Shown piece after piece: positions 1 to 5,834 of a stretch of 8,300 bases of DNA. The stretch is from an uncultured Desulfovibrio sp. (lineage in GTDB: Bacteria; Desulfobacterota; Desulfovibrionia; Desulfovibrionales; Desulfovibrionaceae). The translations under genes and the position numbers were made by a program. The stretch covers positions 1 to 8,300 of the forward strand of contig CAMLXE010000066.1 in the NCBI GenBank assembly GCA_946490455.1, given 5' to 3'. The notes under the pieces are model-generated. The model made no database searches, was not told the origin of the DNA, and saw only the letters and a program-made list of their open reading frames with translations. Each line of letters starts with the position of its first letter. Position 1 is the stretch's first letter.

Positions 1-642
1 GTGGATCATATTGTTCTCAGTCATGGGCATGATGATCATTGTGGTGGCCTTCCTGAAGCACTTCGTCTTTTCCCGGAGGCACGAATCTGGGGATCATCCT
101 GTTTGTCGGTGGAACGACATTCCGGCAAGACGCCGGAACATACCCGGCGGAATGGTGGGCTTTCTGTTACGATTCCTGAAACACAGTCTGTCGGGGACAG
201 CTGTATGATTGTTTCTGGCGTACAGGCTTTTGTGGTGCCAGAGGAATACCGCAACCCTCAGTGGGTACACAGTGAAGGCCTGTGGGAAAGAGGAGATGAT
301 GGATTGCTGCATCCGGACTCTTTCCGGGATGACCTGTCTTTGCTGGTAGAGGGGGAGAAGGGCGTTTCGCTGTTGTTGGGCTGCGCGCATACAGGCTTGC
401 CAAATATTTTGCAGTATGTGCGTGAATATTTTGGAATTTCCAGTCTGCATGCCGTTATTGGAGGAATGCATCTTTCTCCGGTTGAAGAAGCGGCTTTTCC
501 CGACTGGATGGAAGCCCTCCATTGTGTTTCCGTGGATGTCTGGTGGCCATGCCATTGTACAGGGTTCCGGGCTGCCGCTCATCTGGCCTCCCTTTTCCCC
601 TGCGTGAACTGGGCCGGAGCAGGTACCTGTTTTGATTTGTAG
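1..642 (+). CDS. Metallo-beta-lactamase-fold hydrolase (COG1237 type), 5' end outside window
   Basis: This is the C-terminal 213 codons of an MBL-fold metal-dependent hydrolase; the reading frame is open at base 1, so the GTG there need not be the start. The fragment begins just before the metal-binding motif HGHDDH (H8, H10, D12, H13 of the fragment). It continues with the ligand region LLGCAHTG (H130), a GGMHL segment (H157) and a C-terminal CHCTGF motif (184-189). This set is typical of the COG1237 subgroup, whose members are sometimes annotated as 7,8-dihydropterin-6-methyl-4-(beta-D-ribofuranosyl)aminobenzene-5'-phosphate synthase-like; the substrate here is unknown. Relatives run to roughly 250-280 residues, so perhaps 40-70 N-terminal residues are missing. 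There is no sign of a signal peptide or membrane segment in the visible part. It is convergent with the sugar block and separated from it by a shared terminator, so it is probably unrelated to it. Confidence 0.85.
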   Translation: MDHIVLSHGHDDHCGGLPEALRLFPEARIWGSSCLSVERHSGKTPEHTRRNGGLSVTIPETQSVGDSCMIVSGVQAFVVPEEYRNPQWVHSEGLWERGDDGLLHPDSFRDDLSLLVEGEKGVSLLLGCAHTGLPNILQYVREYFGISSLHAVIGGMHLSPVEEAAFPDWMEALHCVSVDVWWPCHCTGFRAAAHLASLFPCVNWAGAGTCFDL

Positions 643-676
643 CCAACTATGGAAGGGAAGCAGATAATAAAGGTAC

Positions 677-708
677 AAAAGGGTCCCGTCATGAAACGGG
701 ACCCTTTT
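677..708. terminator. Bidirectional rho-independent terminator
   Basis: A perfect inverted repeat of 13 bp (677-689 with 696-708) closes a 6-nt loop. The stem core is GGGTCCCGT/ACGGGACCC. A run of four A precedes it and a run of four T follows, so it can terminate transcription on either strand. It lies 34 bp after the hydrolase stop and 23 bp after the stop of the leftward cytidylyltransferase gene, as expected for a terminator shared by convergent genes. Confidence 0.9.
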
Positions 709-731
709 GTGTATGAGCTGAAAGCATCTTT

Positions 732-1418
732 TCAGTCGAACAGCTGAACAATGGCTTCAGGAGTAATGTCCGGTCTGATATCGAGCAGGGAAAGATTGAT
801 GAAGTCGTCTGCCGTATCCATGTCCAGCTTGAGTTCTGGTCGATGAAGTCGAGGGTTGGGTGGATCAAAGGTCCTGATGATAAATTGCTGAGGATTTTCC
901 ACAATATAATTCATGCAGTGTTCACGATGGGCTGGTAGCGTCGCTTCGCGATGCATTTGGGCGAACAGTTCAAAGGATGTGATTTCTGCTCCAAGACCAT
1001 CAGGATACAGATTGTTTTTGGGGATGTGGTTATAGGCGTAATCACAATTTCCTGACGCAGATTCTCTCTGATAGAAGCGGATCAGATTGTCGATTTCTCC
1101 ACCCCAGATCAGAGGATTGTCCGCACAGACACGGACGACGGCTTCTGCACCATGAGCCTTTGCCGCGTCGTGCATGCGGGCCAGAACATCCTGCTCCGAA
1201 CCTCGCCAGACAGCGATACCGCGTTCTTCCAGGTGACGAGCCAGTACCATATCCCTCCGGGTATCCGGTAAGGCAACCACGAGGGCATCGGCAAGTTCCG
1301 AACGGGCACAGCGATCTACCACCCAGTCAATAACGGGCAGACCATGCAGGTTGAGCAGTGTCTTGCAGGGCAGACGACTGGAGCCGAGGCGTGCCTGAAT
1401 GACAATGACGGTTCTCAT
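732..1418 (-). CDS. SpsF-like cytidylyltransferase family protein (COG1861)
   Basis: Predicted nucleotidyltransferase of 228 residues, related to SpsF and to the CMP-sugar synthetases NeuA and KdsB, which transfer CMP from CTP to a sugar acid. The N-terminal signature IQARLGSSRLPCK (residues 6-18) matches the family pattern QAR-x-GS-x-RLP-x-K, with C in place of the usual G before the lysine. A VRVCADNPLI segment supplies the acidic residue expected near the active site, and LDMDTADDF near the C-terminus matches the conserved family tail. The ATG at 1418 is preferred: AAGGAT stands 8 nt upstream and the stop of the preceding gene lies only 13 nt away. The frame opens further upstream only from a TTG at 1442, which would overlap that gene. 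The close spacing suggests co-transcription and coupled translation with the fusion gene. The nucleotide and the sugar are inferred from the family; it is annotated in some genomes simply as a glycosyltransferase. Confidence 0.85.
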   Translation of the reverse strand: MRTVIVIQARLGSSRLPCKTLLNLHGLPVIDWVVDRCARSELADALVVALPDTRRDMVLARHLEERGIAVWRGSEQDVLARMHDAAKAHGAEAVVRVCADNPLIWGGEIDNLIRFYQRESASGNCDYAYNHIPKNNLYPDGLGAEITSFELFAQMHREATLPAHREHCMNYIVENPQQFIIRTFDPPNPRLHRPELKLDMDTADDFINLSLLDIRPDITPEAIVQLFD

Positions 1419-1431
1419 GTGGGGTATCCTT

Positions 1432-3057
1432 CTATTTTTCAAGAAGCTTTAAGATCCTGCCAATAACCTGTGTCTTGTTTCGATCGAAACGGATGCGGCA
1501 TTGACGTTGATACAGGCGTTGTCTGCGTTCTGGTTCATTCATAAGCTGACCAAATACCCTGGTCAGCCTTGGTGCATTGAAATCGCGCATGATGCCCATA
1601 TAGACAAAACCGTTACGGGCTCTGGCAAAGGTGTGACGAGCTTCTCGTTCGTGCTGGGCAAGTACAATACCGGGAATGCGCATATGGGCGAGTTCATAGA
1701 CCGTTCGTCCGGCGGAGCAGATTGCGAGATCTACGCCTTCCATCATCCGGGACATGATATTGGTGGCGTATTCAAAACGAATGAGCGGATTGTCCAGCTT
1801 TTTGATGTGGTTGGCCAGCCTTTCCCGATGAGCATAGCCCGGTCCGGTAACAACCCGGATGGCGATACCCCGTTCCCGGCATACAGGTTCCACCACATCC
1901 AGCGTCTGGCGCGTATAGTCGGGCATGTCAGTACCACCAAACGTAATCAGAATGCACTGAGGATCTTTTCTGAAGGTGTTCTGGGTGGCTTGCAGAAATT
2001 CGTCTCTCAGACAGAAATACTTGTGTCCATAAAGGACGTGCCTTGAGGCGGTTTCTTCACTTTGCAGATTCCCATTCTCATACAGCGCATTGACGACCAG
2101 ATTGGCCAGATGAGATCCCGGACCTTCATCTTCGAAATTGACCACAGGAATATGTGCATCCACAAGATGCTGCATATAGTCAGAAGAAGTGTCCAGCATA
2201 TCGTTGACAACCAGATCCGGCTTGAGCGCAAGCACATCCTGCCAGAGTTCATTTTTCTGAATACAGGTCTTGTAGTCCCGGGCGGCGATACTGGAGGCCG
2301 CCAGTTCGCTTTCCTTTGTACAGATAAAGGTAATCTTGTGGTGTGCGATCTCATGAGCGAGCATCAGGGAGCGGAATACATGTCCCATACCAATGGCAGG
2401 ATAACCTGCGACCACAAAGACCACATGGCGTCTGGTCAGAAGACGTTCGCAAAGCCACCAGTCCTGATACCCATTGATTTCCATGGCCCGGTCATTGAGA
2501 AAATAGGGAATGGTCCGGTGAATTCTTCCTGTTTTCAGGGCTTCAGCCCGGAGAATGATCAGAGCCTTGCTTTCCACAACAAGTTCGGATTCATCTTCTG
2601 AAAGCAGACTTTCAAGACGTCCCTGCCTGACTTCCCAGATTCTGTGCCGTACACTTTTTACGGTAACCAGACAGTCGGCTTCGTCTTCAAGAAATCTGTG
2701 ATAGGCATCATCAATATCTACCCAGGTCAGGAGGGGGCAACTGGCCCGATAAATAATGATATTCTCATAACTTGAGCCCAGTTCTTTCAGAATGGACTGC
2801 ATTTCGGCAATGATGTCCAGAGAGGTGAACCGCAGACCTGCGTTATAGTGAAAGCGGACTCCGTTCCGTTCACAGATCAGGCCAATTTCCTGACTGTCCG
2901 TAACCACAATGACGTCTTGTGCAGGAACAACCCCGTGAGCCACATCAATGGCTCTCTGGATAAGGGTTGTTCCTGCCAGTTTCTTGACCAGCTGATCTGG
3001 AATGACCGCATTTTTCTTGATCGCCGGAATGACGATACAGCGTCGCGTTTCTGTCAT
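1432..3057 (-). CDS. Fusion of nucleotidyltransferase-like (NeuA/PseF family) and PseG-like domains
   Basis: A 541-residue cytoplasmic protein with two domains. Residues about 5-205 have the fold pattern of CMP-sugar synthetases: VIPA at the N-terminus, VVTDSQEI at 51-58, YRASCPLL at 103-110 and DID at 114-116. Residues about 210-541 resemble PseG/SpsG, with IGMGHVFRSLMLA (222-234, H226 at the place of the PseG catalytic histidine), FEDEGPG (308-314), ITFGGTD (371-377) and CSAGRTVYELA (447-457). PseG removes UDP from an amino-sugar nucleotide in pseudaminic acid synthesis; SpsG is its relative in spore-coat polysaccharide operons. The usual IPARGGSK...PxKN loop is altered (residues 10-20 read IPAIKKNAVIP), so CMP transfer by this domain is doubtful. 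The ATG at 3057 is chosen because AGAGG lies 10 nt upstream; the upstream alternative is a TTG at 3123. It is followed closely by the SpsF-like gene. The joint chemistry of the two domains is inferred. Confidence 0.8.
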   Translation of the reverse strand: MTETRRCIVIPAIKKNAVIPDQLVKKLAGTTLIQRAIDVAHGVVPAQDVIVVTDSQEIGLICERNGVRFHYNAGLRFTSLDIIAEMQSILKELGSSYENIIIYRASCPLLTWVDIDDAYHRFLEDEADCLVTVKSVRHRIWEVRQGRLESLLSEDESELVVESKALIILRAEALKTGRIHRTIPYFLNDRAMEINGYQDWWLCERLLTRRHVVFVVAGYPAIGMGHVFRSLMLAHEIAHHKITFICTKESELAASSIAARDYKTCIQKNELWQDVLALKPDLVVNDMLDTSSDYMQHLVDAHIPVVNFEDEGPGSHLANLVVNALYENGNLQSEETASRHVLYGHKYFCLRDEFLQATQNTFRKDPQCILITFGGTDMPDYTRQTLDVVEPVCRERGIAIRVVTGPGYAHRERLANHIKKLDNPLIRFEYATNIMSRMMEGVDLAICSAGRTVYELAHMRIPGIVLAQHEREARHTFARARNGFVYMGIMRDFNAPRLTRVFGQLMNEPERRQRLYQRQCRIRFDRNKTQVIGRILKLLEK

Positions 3058-3084
3058 GAAGAAAATACCTCTGGCGGTTCTCGT

Positions 3085-3160
3085 CCGGAAGAAATCCGGT
3101 GTTTTGATGGGGTGGGCCGCCAAGTGGACTTCTGGGCACTTACGTTCGTGGAGTGGCCCA
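3085..3160 (-). other. Leader hairpins upstream of the fusion gene
   Basis: Between the terminator and the fusion start are two short inverted repeats. One pairs 3133-3140 with 3152-3160 (8 bp, one bulged base, 11-nt loop). The other pairs 3085-3089 with 3095-3099 (CCGGA/TCCGG, 5-nt loop), just upstream of the ribosome binding site. Neither has a T-run, so neither is a terminator. They could affect mRNA stability or translation, but hairpins this short occur by chance. I saw no convincing sigma-70 promoter in this gap. Confidence 0.25.
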
Positions 3161-3232
3161 GCGAGTTCCGTTGCTTCAGCTGAATGAAATGGGAAGGGAA
3201 CTCGTGCGGTTTGGATGTTCAGAATATGGAAA

Positions 3233-3260
3233 GAAGGCGGGAAGACGGTCTCCCGCCTTC
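3233..3260 (-). terminator. Rho-independent terminator after the aminotransferase gene
   Basis: A perfect 10-bp stem, GAAGGCGGGA (3233-3242) with TCCCGCCTTC (3251-3260), closes an 8-nt loop 6 nt downstream of the aminotransferase stop. In the leftward transcript it is followed by TTTCCATATT, a weak U-tract. It probably ends part of the transcription of the dehydrogenase-aminotransferase pair and lowers expression of the two downstream genes, or separates two transcripts. The weak T-run argues for partial termination. Confidence 0.65.
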
Positions 3261-3266
3261 CTGTGA

Positions 3267-4442
3267 CTAGCGCAGACTTTGGAGAACTTCCCGTGTTGAG
3301 GTGAGCATGTAGTCAAAGTCTTCTTCGCTCAGCCAGTGCTGGAACGGGAACGAGACCTGAGAATCATAGAAGGCATCGGCATTGGGGCAGTTGGCCGTAC
3401 CGAATCCCGCTTTCCTGTAGAAATCATACCGGTTGAGCGGAATATACTGAACCACGCACCGAATGCCCTTTTCTTCATACATTGCCCGCATGAAGTCATC
3501 ACGTTTGCCGTTTTTCAGGCAGCCGACCAGGAGATGATAGTTATGCCGCGGGCTGTCTTCACGAAGCATTTCCAGTTCGGGGAAATCCTTCAATCCATCA
3601 ATGAAACGCATGGCTCTGGCACGCTTTTCGGCATTGATGGTGTCAATACGTTCAAGCAGTTTGGTACCAAGAGCGCATTCGACTTCGCCGAGACTGTAGT
3701 TGTTGGGCCAGAGCGGTGTCCCATCCAGTTCGGGAAGGTCCACGTTGCCCATGGCCGGCGTCCAGTAGTTGGGACGTGGCTCGGGATAGGGACAATGACC
3801 ATTATGCCGAAGCATGGGAACCAGAGCGGCAAGCCTGGGATCCTTGACAACCAGCATGCCGCCTTCACCCAGGGTGGTAAGATTCTTGTGGGAATGGAAG
3901 GAAAAGATTGCCATGTCTCCCCAGGCTCCGGATTTCACACCATGAACTTCGGCGCCGATGGACTGGGCTGCATCTTCTATGACGAGGATGCCGTGCTGTC
4001 TGGCAAGTTCCATGATGGCAGGCATGTCAGCCACATAGCCATAAAGGTGAACAACCACAATCGCCTTTGTTCTTGAGGTAATATGCGGCCTGATTGTTTC
4101 TGCGCTGACCACATGGGTTACCGGGTCAACATCGGCCCAGACAATGGTGGCTCCCTTTTTGACATAGGGATAGGCAGAGGCCGTGAAGGTATGCGAGGGG
4201 ATGATTACCTCATCACCAGGCTTGAAATTGCACAGCTGGGCGGACAGTTCCAGGGCACAGGCGCCATTCATGACGGCAAAGCAGTGCTCGGCTCCGATGT
4301 ACTTTCCAAAAGCTTCCTGGAAAGTCTGCATGTGCCGAGCCTGCGTCAACGGTTCTGCATTGCGCATGGCGTCCACAACGACGGCAATTTCTTCTTCCGT
4401 ATATTTGATTGAACGACCGCTGAAATTCACTCTGATGTCCAT
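3267..4442 (-). CDS. DegT/DnrJ/EryC1/StrS-family PLP-dependent sugar aminotransferase
   Basis: A 391-residue fold-type I aminotransferase of the family that transfers an amino group, usually from glutamate, to a keto-sugar. Visible motifs are the substrate/PLP region SHTFTASAYP (83-92), VIEDAAQSIGA with D157 (cofactor ring nitrogen contact) and FSFHSHKNLTTLGEGG with K186 as the Schiff-base lysine. The length is normal for the family. The ATG at 4442 has AAGGA 9 nt upstream; the frame could also open at a GTG at 4478, which lacks a comparable site. The dehydrogenase gene lies 162 bp upstream on the same strand and would supply the carbonyl substrate, so the two likely act in sequence. It does not resemble what I recall of Shewanella KdnA, and the family also includes PseC, perosamine and legionaminic-pathway enzymes, so the exact sugar and carbon position are unknown. 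Confidence 0.9.
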   Translation of the reverse strand: MDIRVNFSGRSIKYTEEEIAVVVDAMRNAEPLTQARHMQTFQEAFGKYIGAEHCFAVMNGACALELSAQLCNFKPGDEVIIPSHTFTASAYPYVKKGATIVWADVDPVTHVVSAETIRPHITSRTKAIVVVHLYGYVADMPAIMELARQHGILVIEDAAQSIGAEVHGVKSGAWGDMAIFSFHSHKNLTTLGEGGMLVVKDPRLAALVPMLRHNGHCPYPEPRPNYWTPAMGNVDLPELDGTPLWPNNYSLGEVECALGTKLLERIDTINAEKRARAMRFIDGLKDFPELEMLREDSPRHNYHLLVGCLKNGKRDDFMRAMYEEKGIRCVVQYIPLNRYDFYRKAGFGTANCPNADAFYDSQVSFPFQHWLSEEDFDYMLTSTREVLQSLR

Positions 4443-4499
4443 AGCGACATATCCTTGCTTGTGAGGCGCGTTATTCACATTCGGATTGAAGAGAACCCC

Positions 4500-4595
4500 G
4501 TTTCCCTCTGGAAAGGCGCTTGGGTCACGGGGAAACAGCTGATGAAGGGGAAGATGCCCAGTGCATTTGTATCACGGGCTGTGCTTCTTCCCCTT
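4500..4595 (-). repeat. Intercistronic inverted repeats between dehydrogenase and aminotransferase genes
   Basis: The 162-bp gap between the two genes holds two inverted repeats. The first is a perfect 10-bp stem, AAGGGGAAGA (4545-4554) with TCTTCCCCTT (4586-4595), starting 9 nt after the dehydrogenase stop. Inside it a second stem pairs GCCC-GTG with CAC-GGGC (4556-4563 with 4573-4579, one bulged A at 4560), giving a long branched-free hairpin. The second repeat pairs 4500-4506 with 4530-4536 (GTTTCCC/GGGAAAC). No U-tract follows either in the leftward transcript, so classic termination is unlikely. They more probably stabilise or help process the mRNA between the two genes. No small gene was recognised here. 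Confidence 0.5.
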
Positions 4596-4604
4596 ATGGA
4601 ATGC

Positions 4605-5681
4605 CTAGATGCTCTTGTAACGCTCGATGAGGTTTTCTTTGGTCAGAATGTTCTTGAAGTTCGGTCCCAGAGCATTGGTAAGCGGCTTTTCATGAACGAT
4701 ACAGCCCTGATAGAGCCCTTCATACTGTTCGTCCGTCAGATTCTTGCAGATTCCGGTTGGCAGATGAACCTTCTGACGCTCGACCATTTCCATGAACATG
4801 GCGTGTTCTTTCGGGTAGATGTCACCGAGAACCTTGAGTGCCAGGCAGTTGCCGAGGCCGTGCGGAGTATGGAACACAACGCCCAGACCGGCAGAGAACG
4901 GATGGATGACGCCTACGTTACCGGCGGCCATCCCGCCAATGTAGGAAGCAATCATCATTTTTTCTCTGTTGGGTTCGCTCATCATGTCGTCAGAAAGGAA
5001 AATTTCCTGACACAGCTGGACGGCACGCACGGAGAAGGCATCAACGATGGCGTTGCGATAGCTTCCCTGAAGTGTTTCAATGCAGTGCATGAAGGTATCA
5101 ATTCCGGTATAGAAGTATTGATCCCTTGGTACGGATGCGGTCAGATCCGGGTCGAGCAGAAGCTGGTCAAACACCGTATAGTCGCTGTTCATGCCCAGTT
5201 TGAGTTTCTTGGGAATATTGGTAAGTACGCAGGTACGGGAGCATTCTGAACCCGTTCCGGACAGCGTGGGAATGCCAATCTTGTAGATGGCGGGATTTTT
5301 GACCAGTTCCCAGCCCTGATAGTCTTCAGCCTTGCCCGGATTGGTGAGCAGATTGGCCACGGCCTTGGCCGTATCCATAGTCGCTCCACCTCCAATTCCT
5401 ACAATACAGCAGGGAAGACGATGATCGGCAGCGGTTACGGATGCTTTCAGCTCGTCCATGTAGTTGACTTCGGGTTCGGAACTTGTGTCCACAAAAATGA
5501 GCTGATCGCCCTTTTCCATGGGCAGACGCTGCACCAGTTCATGATTCTGGAAAAAGTGGTCCATGAAAAAGACAACAGGACCGTCATGAGCTTCTCTGCG
5601 CGGCTTGAGCAGGTCAGCAAGCTGGGCAAAGGAACCCTGTCCGAAGATGTAGTAAGGAACGTTCTTTGTATTGCGATACAT
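4605..5681 (-). CDS. Iron-containing alcohol dehydrogenase, KdnB-like (sugar-acid oxidase candidate)
   Basis: A 358-residue group III (Fe/Zn) alcohol dehydrogenase. The N-terminal nucleotide-binding domain carries GIGGGATMDTAKA (95-107), the GGGS-x-x-D-x-AK pattern; the helical C-terminal domain supplies the four metal ligands D195 and H199 (DTFMH), H260 (GVIHPF) and H274 (TPHGLGN). The start region YRNTKNVPYYIFGQGSF and the segments YQGWELVKNP, GIPTLSGTGSE and NSDYTVFDQ strongly recall KdnB of Shewanella, which oxidises C8 of Kdo ahead of transamination to 8-amino-Kdo. The ATG at 5681 is chosen because GAGG lies 7-8 nt upstream and the length matches KdnB; an ATG at 5699 would add six residues. 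The open frame continues far upstream, but only as a shadow of gpsA. It is the first gene of the leftward block and precedes an aminotransferase, consistent with oxidation then amination. Substrate identity is inferred; the protein differs from KdnB around H260. Confidence 0.85.
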   Translation of the reverse strand: MYRNTKNVPYYIFGQGSFAQLADLLKPRREAHDGPVVFFMDHFFQNHELVQRLPMEKGDQLIFVDTSSEPEVNYMDELKASVTAADHRLPCCIVGIGGGATMDTAKAVANLLTNPGKAEDYQGWELVKNPAIYKIGIPTLSGTGSECSRTCVLTNIPKKLKLGMNSDYTVFDQLLLDPDLTASVPRDQYFYTGIDTFMHCIETLQGSYRNAIVDAFSVRAVQLCQEIFLSDDMMSEPNREKMMIASYIGGMAAGNVGVIHPFSAGLGVVFHTPHGLGNCLALKVLGDIYPKEHAMFMEMVERQKVHLPTGICKNLTDEQYEGLYQGCIVHEKPLTNALGPNFKNILTKENLIERYKSI

Positions 5682-5734
5682 AAGTAACCTCGTTGTCATG
5701 ACAGACTGGGCGGAACTGCCCGATATTGGTGTGC

Positions 5735-5763
5735 ATTGTATGTTGAATCGGCCATGGCCGCAA
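5735..5763 (-). promoter_or_regulatory. Candidate sigma-70 promoter of the sugar block
   Basis: On the - strand TTGCGG (5758-5763) and TACAAT (5735-5740) are separated by exactly 17 nt. The -10 box matches the consensus at five of six positions and the -35 box at three or four. It would start transcription near 5728, leaving a leader of about 47 nt before the dehydrogenase ATG at 5681. A 12-bp palindrome, CGGCCATGGCCG (5749-5760), overlaps the -35 box and spacer and could be an operator, though a GC-rich palindrome of this kind may be chance. No equally good promoter for gpsA was found in the same 153-bp divergent gap. Confidence 0.5.
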
Positions 5764-5834
5764 GGCACGGACAGCGGGTTGCCGCAAATTCCCGGCCGCA
5801 GGCTGGATGTACAGAAAGCAAAGAGAGATAACGA

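Noticed and set aside
3058..3123. A 22-residue N-terminal extension of the fusion protein from a TTG at 3123.
   Set aside because: The extension is not conserved-looking, and the ATG at 3057 has an AGAGG site and begins just before the first beta strand.
3336..4076. A 246-codon open frame on the + strand inside the aminotransferase gene.
   Set aside because: It is antisense to a clearly conserved PLP enzyme and has no family motif of its own.
4455..5249. A 264-codon open frame on the + strand across the dehydrogenase gene.
   Set aside because: The sequence shows no domain and is the reverse-strand shadow of the metal-binding half of the dehydrogenase.
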